From NCBI GenBank assembly GCA_947632375.1, contig CANRPF010000007.1, forward strand, positions 1 through 49,162: 49,162 bases of DNA, read 5' to 3'. The DNA is from an uncultured Bacilli bacterium (GTDB lineage: Bacteria; Bacillota_I; Bacilli_A; RF39; UBA660). A program made the translations under genes and the position numbers. Of this stretch, positions 31,609-40,949 are shown one piece after another; the first letter of the stretch is position 1, and every line of letters begins with the position of its first letter. Below the pieces are notes generated by a model. It was given only the letters and a program-made list of their open reading frames with translations. It was not told the origin of the DNA and made no database searches.

Positions 31609-32126
31609 AAAAATGTATAAATTAAATCGCTAACTAAAGTAAATGCAAATATAATAAATAACGTATTTATAACTTTCTTATTTTTTATTTTTTCAAATAG
31701 TGGCTGTAAAATATACATAAAAATCATTCCGCCTATACCAAATCTAATACTAGGATTTAGTGCGATTCTTCCTTGAAAATTAAATGCATAGTGTGTATAA
31801 TCCCAAGCCCAACTACCACTAGATAATTCCATAATGTAGCTCGCTATTAACTCTATTGTTGTAGATATTATAATTATTCCTAAAAATATTAGTATTGGTG
31901 TTATATTTATATTACATATTTTTATTTTCTTTTTCTTTAATTTTCCTAAAAGTATAATAAAAGTTAAAGCACCAAATCCATAAACAGGTAAATATGGTCC
32001 AAATAAAACCCCTCTATTAGAATATCCCCATCTATATACTACTACTTCTAGAAATACTTCATAAATCCAACCTATAATACAATAAAACATAAAATAAATA
32101 AAATATTTTTTTATTACTTCTAACAT
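31596..32126 (-). CDS. ABC_trans_CmpB-type (DUF1113) membrane protein
   Basis: The 176-residue protein has five or so membrane helices. It shows the family pattern GWIYEVFLE near residue 20, then NRGVLFGPYLPVYGFGA (about 37-53) and later WAWDYTHYAFNFQGRIALNPSIRFG. The family is annotated as putative ABC-transporter type IV but has no demonstrated function. The ATG follows AGGAGT. The histidine kinase gene ends 15 bases upstream of its start and runs the same way, so it may be the last gene of that operon. A terminator separates it from the copper operon. Confidence 0.8.
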   Translation of the reverse strand: MLEVIKKYFIYFMFYCIIGWIYEVFLEVVVYRWGYSNRGVLFGPYLPVYGFGALTFIILLGKLKKKKIKICNINITPILIFLGIIIISTTIELIASYIMELSSGSWAWDYTHYAFNFQGRIALNPSIRFGIGGMIFMYILQPLFEKIKNKKVINTLFIIFAFTLVSDLIYTFLIKQ

Positions 32127-32140
32127 ACTTACTCCTATAA

Positions 32141-33352
32141 TTATATTTTATAATATTTTATTATAAAAATAGTTTCATTTATTTTTGATTTTACATCAAT
32201 AGTTCCATTTTCTTTTTCAATAATAGCTTTCGATAATGCTAAACCTATACCCATACTTTCGTTAGTAGAATTAACTGATTTATAAAATCTTTTAAATATA
32301 TGAGGTAAATCATTCTTATTTATTCCAATACCATAATCTTTTATAGTTATACTAATATATGCATTATTTTCTTCATAATTAATATCTATATTACTATTTT
32401 CTTTAGAATGTTCTATACTATTTTTAATTATATTAGTTAATGCTTCTTTCTGCCACATATAATCACATTTTAATTTTATATTATTATTCCCACTTACATT
32501 AATTTTAATATTTTTTAAATCACATATAGTTGATATATTTTTTATAGAATCATTTATTAAGTCATTAACAAATATACTTTTTTTAGTAAATTTAATTGTA
32601 TTAACATCAAATTTAGTTAACTTTAACAAAGATTGTATTAAAAAATTTATATTACCTACTTCTCTTTTTATATTAATTATAAAATCTAACTTAGTATTAT
32701 TATCCATAGTAGGATCATCAATAATACTATCTAACATGATTAAAATAGACGTTAAAGGTGTTTTTATTTGATGAGATATATCTTCTAAAGATTTCTTTAA
32801 TTCTATTTTATCTTTTAAAGAATTATCAGCACTTTCTTTTAACATAATAGTTGTTTTATATATTTCATTTTTTAAAATAGATAATTCATCTTCTGTTAAA
32901 TCATCTAATTCTAAATTATAATTCTTTTTATTAATTTGTTCTATATAATTAGTTATATTACTAATATCTTTATCTAATCTTTTATCGTATAACAAAAATA
33001 TAATTATAATTATTAATATAGCAACAGATAAATATATAGTATTTATAATTAAATAAATATTAAATTTATTATTTAAACTTTTTATAACATAATCATTTTC
33101 TATAAAAATACCATATTTTCTTAATATAGTGTCATTAGATTTACTACCATTTATAATACTTATTATATCTTTATCTTTTATATTGGGATATTCTTCTTTT
33201 ATTTTATATATGATATTATTTAATTTTAAGTTAACTTCATTTCTATAAGTAGTATATTCATATATATTTAATATTATAAAAATAAATAAAGAAATTATAG
33301 AAAATAATAATATAATATTTAAAGATTTTTTTAGTTTAATTTTATTCTTCAT
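32141..33352 (-). CDS. sensor histidine kinase
   Basis: The 403-residue protein has a membrane helix at about residues 10-30, an external loop of about 65 residues, a second helix at about 98-120, then the HisKA motif with the phospho-accepting His in EDISHQIKTPLTS (about 193). The HATPase boxes follow: NIIKNSIEHSKEN (N), DYGIGI (G1), FKRFY (F) and GIGLAL (G2). The layout fits the kinase of VncS/VanS-like pairs rather than the very short-loop BceS type. The start overlaps the response regulator by 11 bases, so translation is coupled. The signal is unknown. The ABC transporter next door is the likely output. Confidence 0.9.
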   Translation of the reverse strand: MKNKIKLKKSLNIILLFSIISLFIFIILNIYEYTTYRNEVNLKLNNIIYKIKEEYPNIKDKDIISIINGSKSNDTILRKYGIFIENDYVIKSLNNKFNIYLIINTIYLSVAILIIIIIFLLYDKRLDKDISNITNYIEQINKKNYNLELDDLTEDELSILKNEIYKTTIMLKESADNSLKDKIELKKSLEDISHQIKTPLTSILIMLDSIIDDPTMDNNTKLDFIINIKREVGNINFLIQSLLKLTKFDVNTIKFTKKSIFVNDLINDSIKNISTICDLKNIKINVSGNNNIKLKCDYMWQKEALTNIIKNSIEHSKENSNIDINYEENNAYISITIKDYGIGINKNDLPHIFKRFYKSVNSTNESMGIGLALSKAIIEKENGTIDVKSKINETIFIIKYYKI

Positions 33353-33998
33353 CTATTCTATATCCTATTCCTTTTACAGTATGAATTATATCATTACCTA
33401 TTTTTTCTCTTATTCTATTTAAATATACAGTTACAGTATGATCATCAACATCATTACCTGTTATTTCCCATATTTTATCAAGTATTACTAATCTACTTAC
33501 TGTTTTATTTATATTTAAAAATAATAAATGTAATATTTTTAATTCTAAACTTGTTAAATCAATTATATTATTATTTTTATATACTATCATTTTATCTATA
33601 TCAAATTTAATATCTTTAATATTAATAATACTATTTTTCTTATTTCTTATAAGTATTTTATTTATTCTTGCCAATAATTCTTTAGTAGAAAAAGGTTTTG
33701 TTATATAATCTTCTCCTCCTATATTTAATCCTTTAACAATATCATCTTCATCATCTTTAGCTGTTAAAAATATTGTAGGAATATTTAACTTTTTTAAATA
33801 GTTTTCATATAAATCAAAACCATTTCCATCTGGTAATGTAATATCAATAATTATTAAATCTATTAATTTATTTTCTTTTAAATAATTTAAAGTATCTTTT
33901 ATATTAGTAATATATATTAAATTATAATTATTTATATCAAAAGAATATTTAAGACCTTTTATAATATTTAAATTATCTTCAATAAGTAATATATTCAT
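33342..33998 (-). CDS. OmpR-family response regulator
   Basis: The 218-residue protein has a receiver domain with acidic pocket residues EDN at 7-9, the phospho-accepting Asp52 (IIIDITLPDGNG) and the conserved Lys in YITKPF (about 101). A winged helix of the OmpR/PhoB type follows at about 130-215 (ELKILHLLFLN..VTVYLNRIREKIG..VKGIGYRI, fragments). Such regulators bind direct repeats about 11 bp apart. Two repeats with this spacing lie upstream of the ABC transporter (37373-37390) and of the transglutaminase-like operon (40950-40967), so those are candidate targets. The ATG has a TTGGAGAG site about seven bases away. Confidence 0.92.
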   Translation of the reverse strand: MNILLIEDNLNIIKGLKYSFDINNYNLIYITNIKDTLNYLKENKLIDLIIIDITLPDGNGFDLYENYLKKLNIPTIFLTAKDDEDDIVKGLNIGGEDYITKPFSTKELLARINKILIRNKKNSIINIKDIKFDIDKMIVYKNNNIIDLTSLELKILHLLFLNINKTVSRLVILDKIWEITGNDVDDHTVTVYLNRIREKIGNDIIHTVKGIGYRIDEE

Positions 33999-34023
33999 AT
34001 AAACTCTCCAATTTCATTATAAC

Positions 34024-34055
34024 ATATATAAAAAGGCATTAAAGCCTTTATATAT
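34024..34055 (-). terminator. intrinsic terminator of the ABC transporter operon
   Basis: AAAGGC and GCCTTT (34032-34037, 34044-34049) continue after one mismatch into an AT stem, with a U-rich tract on the minus strand. The TAA stop (34048-34050) is in the stem. Confidence 0.6.
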
Positions 34056-36660
34056 TTTCATTTCTAATTGTTTCTATAGTATTTTGTTTATTAATTTTAT
34101 TCATAGAATATTTCATTAAAGAACTAATTAATAATAAAACTGCAATAATAGAAATAATAATTGCTAATATTGGTAATTTATAGGCTATTCCAGCATCTTT
34201 ACCTAGAAAATAATATATTAAGTATGATAATACTAATCCTATTGGAATACCAATAATTAAAGATTTTACTCCAATAAATATACTTTCTAATCTTATCATT
34301 TTCTTAAATTCACTATTAGTCATACCAATAGATTTAAGCATTGCAAATTCTTGTCTTCTTAAAAACATGTTAGTTGTTATTGTATTAAATATATTAGTAA
34401 TACCAATTAATGATATAACTATTATAAAACCATATAAGAATATTGCAATTAGAGTAAATAAATTATTCATCATTTTATAATTTTCTAAAGAATTATATAA
34501 ACTATAATTATCTTCATCTTTTAAATAATCATCTATATCATCTTGTAATTTATCTGCGTTACTAGATTGATAATCTATTTCTATAGAGTATGAAATATCA
34601 TTTATTTTAATTTGTTCATATAATTCATCACTTATTATTACGATTGTTCCATTAGTTGTTTTTAATCCAAATGGTAATTTATCTGAAATATAACCGATTT
34701 CTAATGTATAATCTTTTAATTCATTTATTTGCCCATTTATTTTATCTCCAACATTATAATCATATTTTCTTAATGTTTTATATTCATACTTATTTTTCTT
34801 TTCTATATATTTTGCAAATTTTTGATTATCTAATAATATTGCTTTATCTTTAATATCATCATATTTTAAACCTAATTCTTTTAAGTATTTATTATATTGT
34901 TCTTCTCCTAATGTATATAAAGCAAAATAGTTGTCATTTTCTTCAGTTGGTTCTCCTCCCAAAAAATCTATATATTTTGGATTATATTTAATATCTTTAA
35001 AAGTAAATCCTACTTCTCTTAAAATAACATAGTCTTCTATATTATCAAATTTAGTAGTTTCTATGAGTTTATTATAATATGTTTCATTTAAATTATAAGC
35101 AGTTAATGATATATTATATTCAGATATTTTAAGTTCATTATCTACTGTTAAAAATGCTGTAGACATAAATGAATATAATGCAATAAATATTGATACAGAA
35201 ACTATTATAGAAATTACTGTAGTTCTATATTTCTTTTTATTTCTTTTAATATTTTTATAAGATATATCTCCACCTATTCCAAATAATTTATGTACTATTT
35301 TTGGCGATTTTAATTTTTTACTTTTAATTTTTATATTAGCTGAATTTCTTATTGAATCAATTGGTGATATACGAGATGCTTTATGAGCACTTCTAAATGC
35401 TGAGAAGTATATTGTTATAGTACCAAGAATTATAGATAAAACAAGTGATAATAATGAAATTGATAATACTAGTTTTAAACCTGATGCAATCATATCTTGT
35501 AAAAAGTAATTACTTACAATAATTAATATGAATGATGCAAATAAACCTAATAATAATCCTAATGGAATACCAATTAACCCTAATACACTAGCTTCATAAA
35601 ATACATTTTTCTTTATTTGTTTTTTAGTAGCTCCTATACTTTTTAACATTCCATATTGTTTTATTTTTTCTGTTATTGAAATATCAAAACTATTTTTTAT
35701 ACAAAATACTGACGTAACTATAATAATTCCTATTACAATTCCAACAACTACTACTAAATCACCCGTATTATTTGTTCCTAATGGATCAGTTTCTAAATTA
35801 ATTAAATAAGAATTTATATTTATTTTATATTTTTGTTTTTGAAGTTCTTTTAAAGCTAATTCTGCTTCTTCACTAGTAGCCTCTCCTTTATAGTATTTTT
35901 CAAATAAATATTCATCAACACCTAATATATTAGCGGTAACTTTATAAGCATTTTTAGTACCATCTTTTGTATATTTTGCATAAACATCAACATTATTCAT
36001 TAAAGCTTTTTCATCCATTAATGTAATAAATGTATAACCTGGTGCAGAATAATCTTCAATATTAGATGCTGGTCTTTCAATTATTCCAACAATTTTATAT
36101 GTTTTTGATGTTGTATTTACTATATCTTCATTATCAAACAAAAAATTATCTTGAGTTAATTCTACAGAATCATCTAAATTAATACGTTTCCCTACATCTA
36201 AAGTAATAGTACTACCTATTTTAAGTTCTACTCTTCCATTTGTTTTTAAATGAGTTGGAATAACTATTTCATTTTCATTTTGTGGTAACCTTCCTTCTAC
36301 TAATTTAATAGATAAGTTTTCTAAAGATGATTTAGTAAAACCTTTTATAAAAACATATGGTTTATTTTTATTTTTAGAGTTAATTTTAGCATAACCAATA
36401 TTGCTTGTTAAATTAATAGTTTCTATTTTTCTATTTTCTTCAAATATATTTAAATCACTTTTTGGTACATTATAATATGCTATATGAAAATTACCTTTTT
36501 CATATGTTTCAAAATTAATTAAAGATTTTATTAAACTCATATACATAGTAGAAACTGCCGTTATTAGTGCAACTGATAAAGTTATACCTATAATTGTAAC
36601 TATAGTTCTTTTTTTATTTAATTTTAAATTTTTAATAGTTAATTTGTTAAGTAAGTTCAT
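34048..36660 (-). CDS. FtsX-type ABC transporter permease (MacB-like core, large)
   Basis: The 870-residue protein begins with a signal-anchor helix (about 17-37) after LLNKLTIKNLKLNKKRTIVT. A large external domain follows, then three helices (about 300-430) carrying an FtsX core with EKIKQYGMLKSIGATKKQIKK. A second FtsX core sits near the C-terminus (LRRQEFAMLKSIGMTNSEFKKM, and helices at about 770-850). Two FtsX modules with long external loops are typical of permeases in antimicrobial-peptide resistance and lipoprotein-release transporters. Only three bases separate it from the ATPase gene, and both are likely controlled by the nearby two-component system. The substrate is unknown. Confidence 0.88.
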   Translation of the reverse strand: MNLLNKLTIKNLKLNKKRTIVTIIGITLSVALITAVSTMYMSLIKSLINFETYEKGNFHIAYYNVPKSDLNIFEENRKIETINLTSNIGYAKINSKNKNKPYVFIKGFTKSSLENLSIKLVEGRLPQNENEIVIPTHLKTNGRVELKIGSTITLDVGKRINLDDSVELTQDNFLFDNEDIVNTTSKTYKIVGIIERPASNIEDYSAPGYTFITLMDEKALMNNVDVYAKYTKDGTKNAYKVTANILGVDEYLFEKYYKGEATSEEAELALKELQKQKYKININSYLINLETDPLGTNNTGDLVVVVGIVIGIIIVTSVFCIKNSFDISITEKIKQYGMLKSIGATKKQIKKNVFYEASVLGLIGIPLGLLLGLFASFILIIVSNYFLQDMIASGLKLVLSISLLSLVLSIILGTITIYFSAFRSAHKASRISPIDSIRNSANIKIKSKKLKSPKIVHKLFGIGGDISYKNIKRNKKKYRTTVISIIVSVSIFIALYSFMSTAFLTVDNELKISEYNISLTAYNLNETYYNKLIETTKFDNIEDYVILREVGFTFKDIKYNPKYIDFLGGEPTEENDNYFALYTLGEEQYNKYLKELGLKYDDIKDKAILLDNQKFAKYIEKKNKYEYKTLRKYDYNVGDKINGQINELKDYTLEIGYISDKLPFGLKTTNGTIVIISDELYEQIKINDISYSIEIDYQSSNADKLQDDIDDYLKDEDNYSLYNSLENYKMMNNLFTLIAIFLYGFIIVISLIGITNIFNTITTNMFLRRQEFAMLKSIGMTNSEFKKMIRLESIFIGVKSLIIGIPIGLVLSYLIYYFLGKDAGIAYKLPILAIIISIIAVLLLISSLMKYSMNKINKQNTIETIRNENI

Positions 36661-36663
36661 AAA

Positions 36664-37335
36664 CTATTCCTCCTCAACAATTTTTCCATCTTCTAATTTA
36701 ATTATTCTATCTGCACATTTTGCAATTTCCATATTATGTGTAATCATTATAATAGTTTGATTTAATTCTTTATTAGATTTTTTTAATAGTGCAACTATTT
36801 CATCACTAGATTTAGAATCCAAATTACCTGTTGGTTCATCTGCTAATATTAAAGCAGGATTAGTAATTAATGCACGTCCTATACTTGTTCTTTGTTGTTG
36901 TCCTCCTGATAATTCGTTAGGTAAATGATTTTTTCTTGATTTTAAACCTAAAGTATCTAATAAGTCACTTAATACTTTATTATCTACAGCACGATTATCT
37001 AATGATAATGGCAATGTAATATTTTCTTCTACATTTAATATTGGTATTAAATTATAAAATTGATAAATAAGACCTACTTGTCTTCTTCTAAAAATGGCTA
37101 GTTTATCATCATTAAATTCAAATATATCTTTACCATCTATAAATACTTTACCGGATGTTGGTCTATCTACACCACCTATTAGATGTAAAAGAGTTGATTT
37201 ACCACTACCTGATGCTCCTACTATTGCAACAAATTCACCTTTTTCAACTGAAAAAGAAACATGATCTAATGCAGTAACTTTATTTGAGTATTCACCATAT
37301 ATTTTTGTTAAATTTTCTACCTTTAATATTTCCAT
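36664..37335 (-). CDS. ABC transporter ATP-binding protein (LolD/SalX type)
   Basis: The 223-residue ATPase has Walker A GASGSGKST (about 39), the Q-loop YQFYNLI, signature LSGGQQQR (about 143), Walker B ALILADEPTGNLD (about 160) and the H-loop MITHNMEIAK. The core matches the MacB/LolD/BceA group that partners FtsX-type permeases. The ATG follows AAGGAGAG. It is the first gene of a two-gene operon with the permease, behind the 11-bp-spaced TTGTAAC repeats at 37373-37390. Confidence 0.93.
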   Translation of the reverse strand: MEILKVENLTKIYGEYSNKVTALDHVSFSVEKGEFVAIVGASGSGKSTLLHLIGGVDRPTSGKVFIDGKDIFEFNDDKLAIFRRRQVGLIYQFYNLIPILNVEENITLPLSLDNRAVDNKVLSDLLDTLGLKSRKNHLPNELSGGQQQRTSIGRALITNPALILADEPTGNLDSKSSDEIVALLKKSNKELNQTIIMITHNMEIAKCADRIIKLEDGKIVEEE

Positions 37336-37360
37336 ATTTTCTCTCCTTCATTTTAAGTAT

Positions 37361-37390
37361 ATTATATATTATGTTACAACTAAGTTACAA
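37361..37390 (-). promoter_or_regulatory. promoter and direct-repeat operator of the ABC transporter operon
   Basis: On the minus strand TTGTAAC occurs twice, 11 bp apart (37384-37390 and 37373-37379). The first repeat supplies a TTGTAA -35, and a TATAAT -10 lies at 37361-37366 after 18 bp. The spacing suits an OmpR-family regulator dimer. Confidence 0.6.
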
Positions 37391-37393
37391 AAT

Positions 37394-37420
37394 AAAAAAA
37401 TCATTTATTATGATTTTTTT
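37394..37420 (-). terminator. intrinsic terminator of the transglutaminase-like operon
   Basis: An 11-bp perfect stem (AAAAAAATCAT / ATGATTTTTTT) has a 5-base loop. The TGA stop of the 537-residue protein (37401-37403) is inside one arm. Confidence 0.75.
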
Positions 37421-39014
37421 TGATTCCAAAAATATAATTTTTTTCTTCAATATATTGTAGTTTATTATCATTAAATCTTTCATTTAATTCTTCTTTTGAA
37501 ACACTTATAAGTAACTGATTTGGTCTATATAAATAGTATATATTTTCATCTTCTTCATTATAATCTTTTTTATTTATTATAATTACTGCATTAGTTTCTT
37601 TTAAATCATTATTTCTTATTATAACTATTTTTATATTTTTTTCTCTTTCTATTTCATTAAATAATACTTTTCTTAATGATAATAAATAAGACATTGTATC
37701 AACACCAACCATATTAGCTTTATTTACTTTATCTATAAGTATTGATAATTTATCTGCTAATGTTATATTTGTTTTTTTAGTATATTTTCTATATTCGTTT
37801 AATATATCATTAAAGTTATCTTTATTTATTTTAGAATGTTCTTTATTTATTATTGTTTTATAAACTTTTTCTAATATTTTATTAAATTCATTTTTAGTAT
37901 TTTGATTTTTATTTATACATAATAAACCTATTAATGGTTGATTTAATTTAGCTTTAAAATAATCTCCATTAAATACAGAAGTTACAGAATCTACATTAAT
38001 TAAATATTTATTATAGTTAAAAATTAAACTTGTATGTGTATCTTTATAAGATCGTTTATTTCCTTTATATAAAATAGAATACTTTATACCTAATTCTTCT
38101 AAAAATTTAGCATATATTAAATTAAACTCATAACAAACTACTTTATTATTAGTTGGAGAAATTGTATTTATATAACCAATGTTTTTATGTTTATCTATAG
38201 AGTTTTTAAATGAAACTAAATATTCTTCATCATAAGTTAATGTTTTACACATAATTATATATATGTATATAGCTTTTTCTAGATTATTAAAGTTAGATGG
38301 TATATTTTTTAGTATAGCATTTTTTAATTCTTTATTTATAATTATTTCTTTATTTAATTCATTATTATCATAATTTTTATTAGTAGATTCAAAATCTATT
38401 TTTTTATAATTTTCTATTTCTTCATATCTTTTTTTAAATTTATCTGGTAATTCATATTTATATATAATTTCATTTTCTTTAAAAAATGAACATAAAGCAT
38501 ATAAAAAATGTTCTTTTTTAATACCATATATTTGTTTATGATTTATATATAGTTCGTATTTTATATCAGGTAATTCTAAGAATTCTATAAATTTTTCTAT
38601 ATCAATACTATAATTTTTATTTTCTATATTTATATTATATTTTTTATTAATTATATTATTTTTAAATGTTAAAAAAGATACACATTTTTTTAATATTTGA
38701 TATCTATTTATAATATTATCATTTATTTCATGTTCTTTTATATACATTTCAATTGATTTAAGTATTGCTAATGATTCATAGCTAAAAGATACATCTATTT
38801 TTGAATAAGTAATAGTACCTATTTGAAATAAATCTATTTCTCCATCAAAACATTTTTTTGCAATTTGAAAATATTTTTCGTCATTTAAAATTCTTCTTAT
38901 TACTTCCTCATGAACATATCCTAATTTTGTTGGTATATATTTGGAATTTTTAATATATTCTATATCTTCATGTGTTGCAATTATCATGTTTTTTTCTTGA
39001 TAATTATTAATCAT
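37401..39014 (-). CDS. transglutaminase-like protein, second tandem copy
   Basis: The 537-residue protein is a paralogue of the product of 39244-40929. A papain-like/transglutaminase core is suggested by Cys294 (KVVCYEFNLIYAKFLEELG), His327 (KDTHTSL) and Asp342 (NVDSVTS), in the order and spacing of Cys-His-Asp transglutaminase-like enzymes. The first 230 residues are a helical domain of unknown kind. The last 110 residues contain LLSLRKVLFNEIEREKNIKI, nearly identical in both copies. It has no signal peptide, so it is probably cytoplasmic. The ATG follows GGGG. It is the last gene of a three-gene operon. The reaction (peptidase, cross-linking or other) is unknown. Confidence 0.6.
   Translation of the reverse strand: MINNYQEKNMIIATHEDIEYIKNSKYIPTKLGYVHEEVIRRILNDEKYFQIAKKCFDGEIDLFQIGTITYSKIDVSFSYESLAILKSIEMYIKEHEINDNIINRYQILKKCVSFLTFKNNIINKKYNINIENKNYSIDIEKFIEFLELPDIKYELYINHKQIYGIKKEHFLYALCSFFKENEIIYKYELPDKFKKRYEEIENYKKIDFESTNKNYDNNELNKEIIINKELKNAILKNIPSNFNNLEKAIYIYIIMCKTLTYDEEYLVSFKNSIDKHKNIGYINTISPTNNKVVCYEFNLIYAKFLEELGIKYSILYKGNKRSYKDTHTSLIFNYNKYLINVDSVTSVFNGDYFKAKLNQPLIGLLCINKNQNTKNEFNKILEKVYKTIINKEHSKINKDNFNDILNEYRKYTKKTNITLADKLSILIDKVNKANMVGVDTMSYLLSLRKVLFNEIEREKNIKIVIIRNNDLKETNAVIIINKKDYNEEDENIYYLYRPNQLLISVSKEELNERFNDNKLQYIEEKNYIFGIKKNHNK
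37445..37560 (-). repeat. 116-bp direct repeat, copy 1
   Basis: This stretch is base-for-base identical to 39291-39406. It codes for the C-terminal part of both transglutaminase-like proteins. A second block (about 37612-37752 against 39474-39614) differs at only a few bases. Confidence 0.9.
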
Positions 39015-39022
39015 ATTATCCC

Positions 39023-39247
39023 CTAATAATTTTTAATATCTATTAAATCCTCATATATGTTTTTAATATCTTTTTCATCTATTTGTAAATCTCTAAGTAT
39101 ACTATAAGCTTCTTCAATATTTATTTTAAAAAAACATTTATCATCACTTAATAATTTTTCAATTAATTTATACTTATTTAGTAAAGCTTCATTATTTTGA
39201 TTTAATATTATTAATTTTTGATTTATATTTCTTAATTTTTCTATCAT
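39023..39247 (-). CDS. small coiled-coil protein in the transglutaminase-like operon
   Basis: The 74-residue protein begins with a heptad-like helix (EKLRNINQKLIILNQNNEALLNKYKLIEKLL described by composition: Leu/Ile at a/d positions) followed by a shorter helical part with KDIKNIYEDLIDIKNY. It lacks catalytic motifs or a signal peptide. The start overlaps the stop of the upstream paralogue in ATGA, and the second paralogue follows after eight bases, so all three are translated together. It may be a partner or adaptor of the two transglutaminase-like proteins. I do not recognise the family. Confidence 0.6.
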   Translation of the reverse strand: MIEKLRNINQKLIILNQNNEALLNKYKLIEKLLSDDKCFFKINIEEAYSILRDLQIDEKDIKNIYEDLIDIKNY

Positions 39248-40929
39248 TTTTTAATACCTCCATTTATTCCAGGAATTTTAGGATCATTAGCTTCAATATA
39301 TTGTAGTTTATTATCATTAAATCTTTCATTTAATTCTTCTTTTGAAACACTTATAAGTAACTGATTTGGTCTATATAAATAGTATATATTTTCATCTTCT
39401 TCATTAAAATCTTTTTCATTTATTACGATTACTGCGTTAGCTTCCGCTACCATATTATTATCATTTGGTTCATTATTTCTTATTATGATTATTTTTATAT
39501 TTTTTTCTCTTTCTATTTCATTAAATAATACTTTTCTTAATGATAATAAATAAGACATCGTATCAACACCAACCATATTGGCATTATTTACTTTATCAAT
39601 AAGTATTGATAATTTTTCTTTTAATGTAATTTCAACTTTTTCAGATAATTTATTATATTCTTTTAATATTTCTTCAAATGAATAAAATTTCTTTGTATCT
39701 TGTTCTTGAGTTAATATAACTTTATAAACGTCATATAGTATTTTTTCGAATTCTTTCTTAGTATCTTCATTTTTATTTAAACAAGATAATCCTACTAGTT
39801 TATCGTTAGTTTTAGCTCTTAGTAAATCTCCACATAAAATTGAAGTAACTGAATCAGCCTTAACTAAAAATTTTTCATATCGAAATTCTAAATTAGCATG
39901 AGCATCACCATAAGCTTCTCCAATCATTCCTTTATATTCGCTAGAAAAATTAAGTCCTAATTCATTTAATAATTTTGAATAAATTATATTAAATTCAAAA
40001 CATACTAATTTATTATTTTTTAAATTTATTTGTTTTACATAATCAATATTTTTATGTTTTTCTGTTGATTTACCTTTTTGGTTTACTGCAAAATATTCTT
40101 CGTCATAAGTTAATAATCTACACATTTTTATATATATGTATATAGCTTTTTCTAAATTATTAAAGTTAGCTGGTATATCTTTTATTATTTCTTTTTTTAA
40201 ATCAGGATCTATCTCTACGTTTTTGAATCTTTTATCAGTTGTTTCTAAATGTTTATTTAAAGATTCTGTATCGATTACTTCATTTGCTCTTAGTTTTTTT
40301 ATTCTATCTGCTATATGATTAGGAAACATATAATCTTGAAATATACTATGTATACTATTACCTTTTAAGAATGAACAAAGTGCATATATAAAGTGTTCGA
40401 TTTTAATATTAAATATAAAATCTTTATTTAAAGCTTCATCATATTCTTCATCATTTAATTCTAAAAATTTTATAAAATCATTAGTATTTATTTCATAATC
40501 AGTGTTATCTATATTAATTTTATATATTTGATTACTTTTATCTTTTTTAAAAGTATCATAAGATACACAATTTTTTAAAGTTTGATATCTTTCTTGTTCT
40601 AAAGAAGTTTTATTATTTTGTTTTAGATAAATATTAATAGCTTTTAGTATGGCTGATTTTTTATAACTTAATGATGGTCCTGTATCACCATTTATTATAT
40701 AGTTAATTTGAAATGAGTTAATTTCTTTATTAAAGTATTTAAAAACATAATTAAAATAGTTATCATCATTTAATATTCTGACAATTAATTCTTTTGGAAT
40801 ACTTAATTGTCCAATATTTATAGGCTCACTATTTCTTATATTTAAATAATCTTCTTCTGTAACAAAAATTGTACTTTTAGAATATTCTTTTAAGTAAGGA
40901 TATTCTAATACAACTTTTTCATTTAGCAT
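39244..40929 (-). CDS. transglutaminase-like protein, first tandem copy
   Basis: The 561-residue protein has the same layout as its neighbour: a helical N-terminal domain, then the candidate triad Cys310 (KLVCFEFNIIYSKLLNELG), His344 (YGDAHANLEF) and Asp359 (VKADSVTS), then a conserved C-terminal domain ending ...EANDPKIPGINGGIKK. It has no signal peptide. I chose the ATG at 40929 because AGGTGATT lies before it; a GTG at 40938 belongs to that site. An 11-bp-spaced TTGTAAC-type repeat lies at 40950-40967. The identical 116-bp segment shared with the second copy points to recent recombination. The function is unknown; the family resemblance rests on the triad pattern. Confidence 0.6.
   Translation of the reverse strand: MLNEKVVLEYPYLKEYSKSTIFVTEEDYLNIRNSEPINIGQLSIPKELIVRILNDDNYFNYVFKYFNKEINSFQINYIINGDTGPSLSYKKSAILKAINIYLKQNNKTSLEQERYQTLKNCVSYDTFKKDKSNQIYKINIDNTDYEINTNDFIKFLELNDEEYDEALNKDFIFNIKIEHFIYALCSFLKGNSIHSIFQDYMFPNHIADRIKKLRANEVIDTESLNKHLETTDKRFKNVEIDPDLKKEIIKDIPANFNNLEKAIYIYIKMCRLLTYDEEYFAVNQKGKSTEKHKNIDYVKQINLKNNKLVCFEFNIIYSKLLNELGLNFSSEYKGMIGEAYGDAHANLEFRYEKFLVKADSVTSILCGDLLRAKTNDKLVGLSCLNKNEDTKKEFEKILYDVYKVILTQEQDTKKFYSFEEILKEYNKLSEKVEITLKEKLSILIDKVNNANMVGVDTMSYLLSLRKVLFNEIEREKNIKIIIIRNNEPNDNNMVAEANAVIVINEKDFNEEDENIYYLYRPNQLLISVSKEELNERFNDNKLQYIEANDPKIPGINGGIKK
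39291..39406 (-). repeat. 116-bp direct repeat, copy 2
   Basis: Identical to 37445-37560, offset by 1846 bases. The flanking coding sequence of the two genes is much more diverged. Confidence 0.9.
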
Positions 40930-40949
40930 ACTAATCACCTATTTTTATA

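Noticed and set aside
37401-37403. TGA read as Trp, as in Mycoplasma-type code 4
   Set aside because: TGG is used for Trp, and TGA ends csoR, aspS, the 561-residue gene and the 537-residue gene at family-like or overlapping positions; the hairpin at 37394-37420 also marks a true end.
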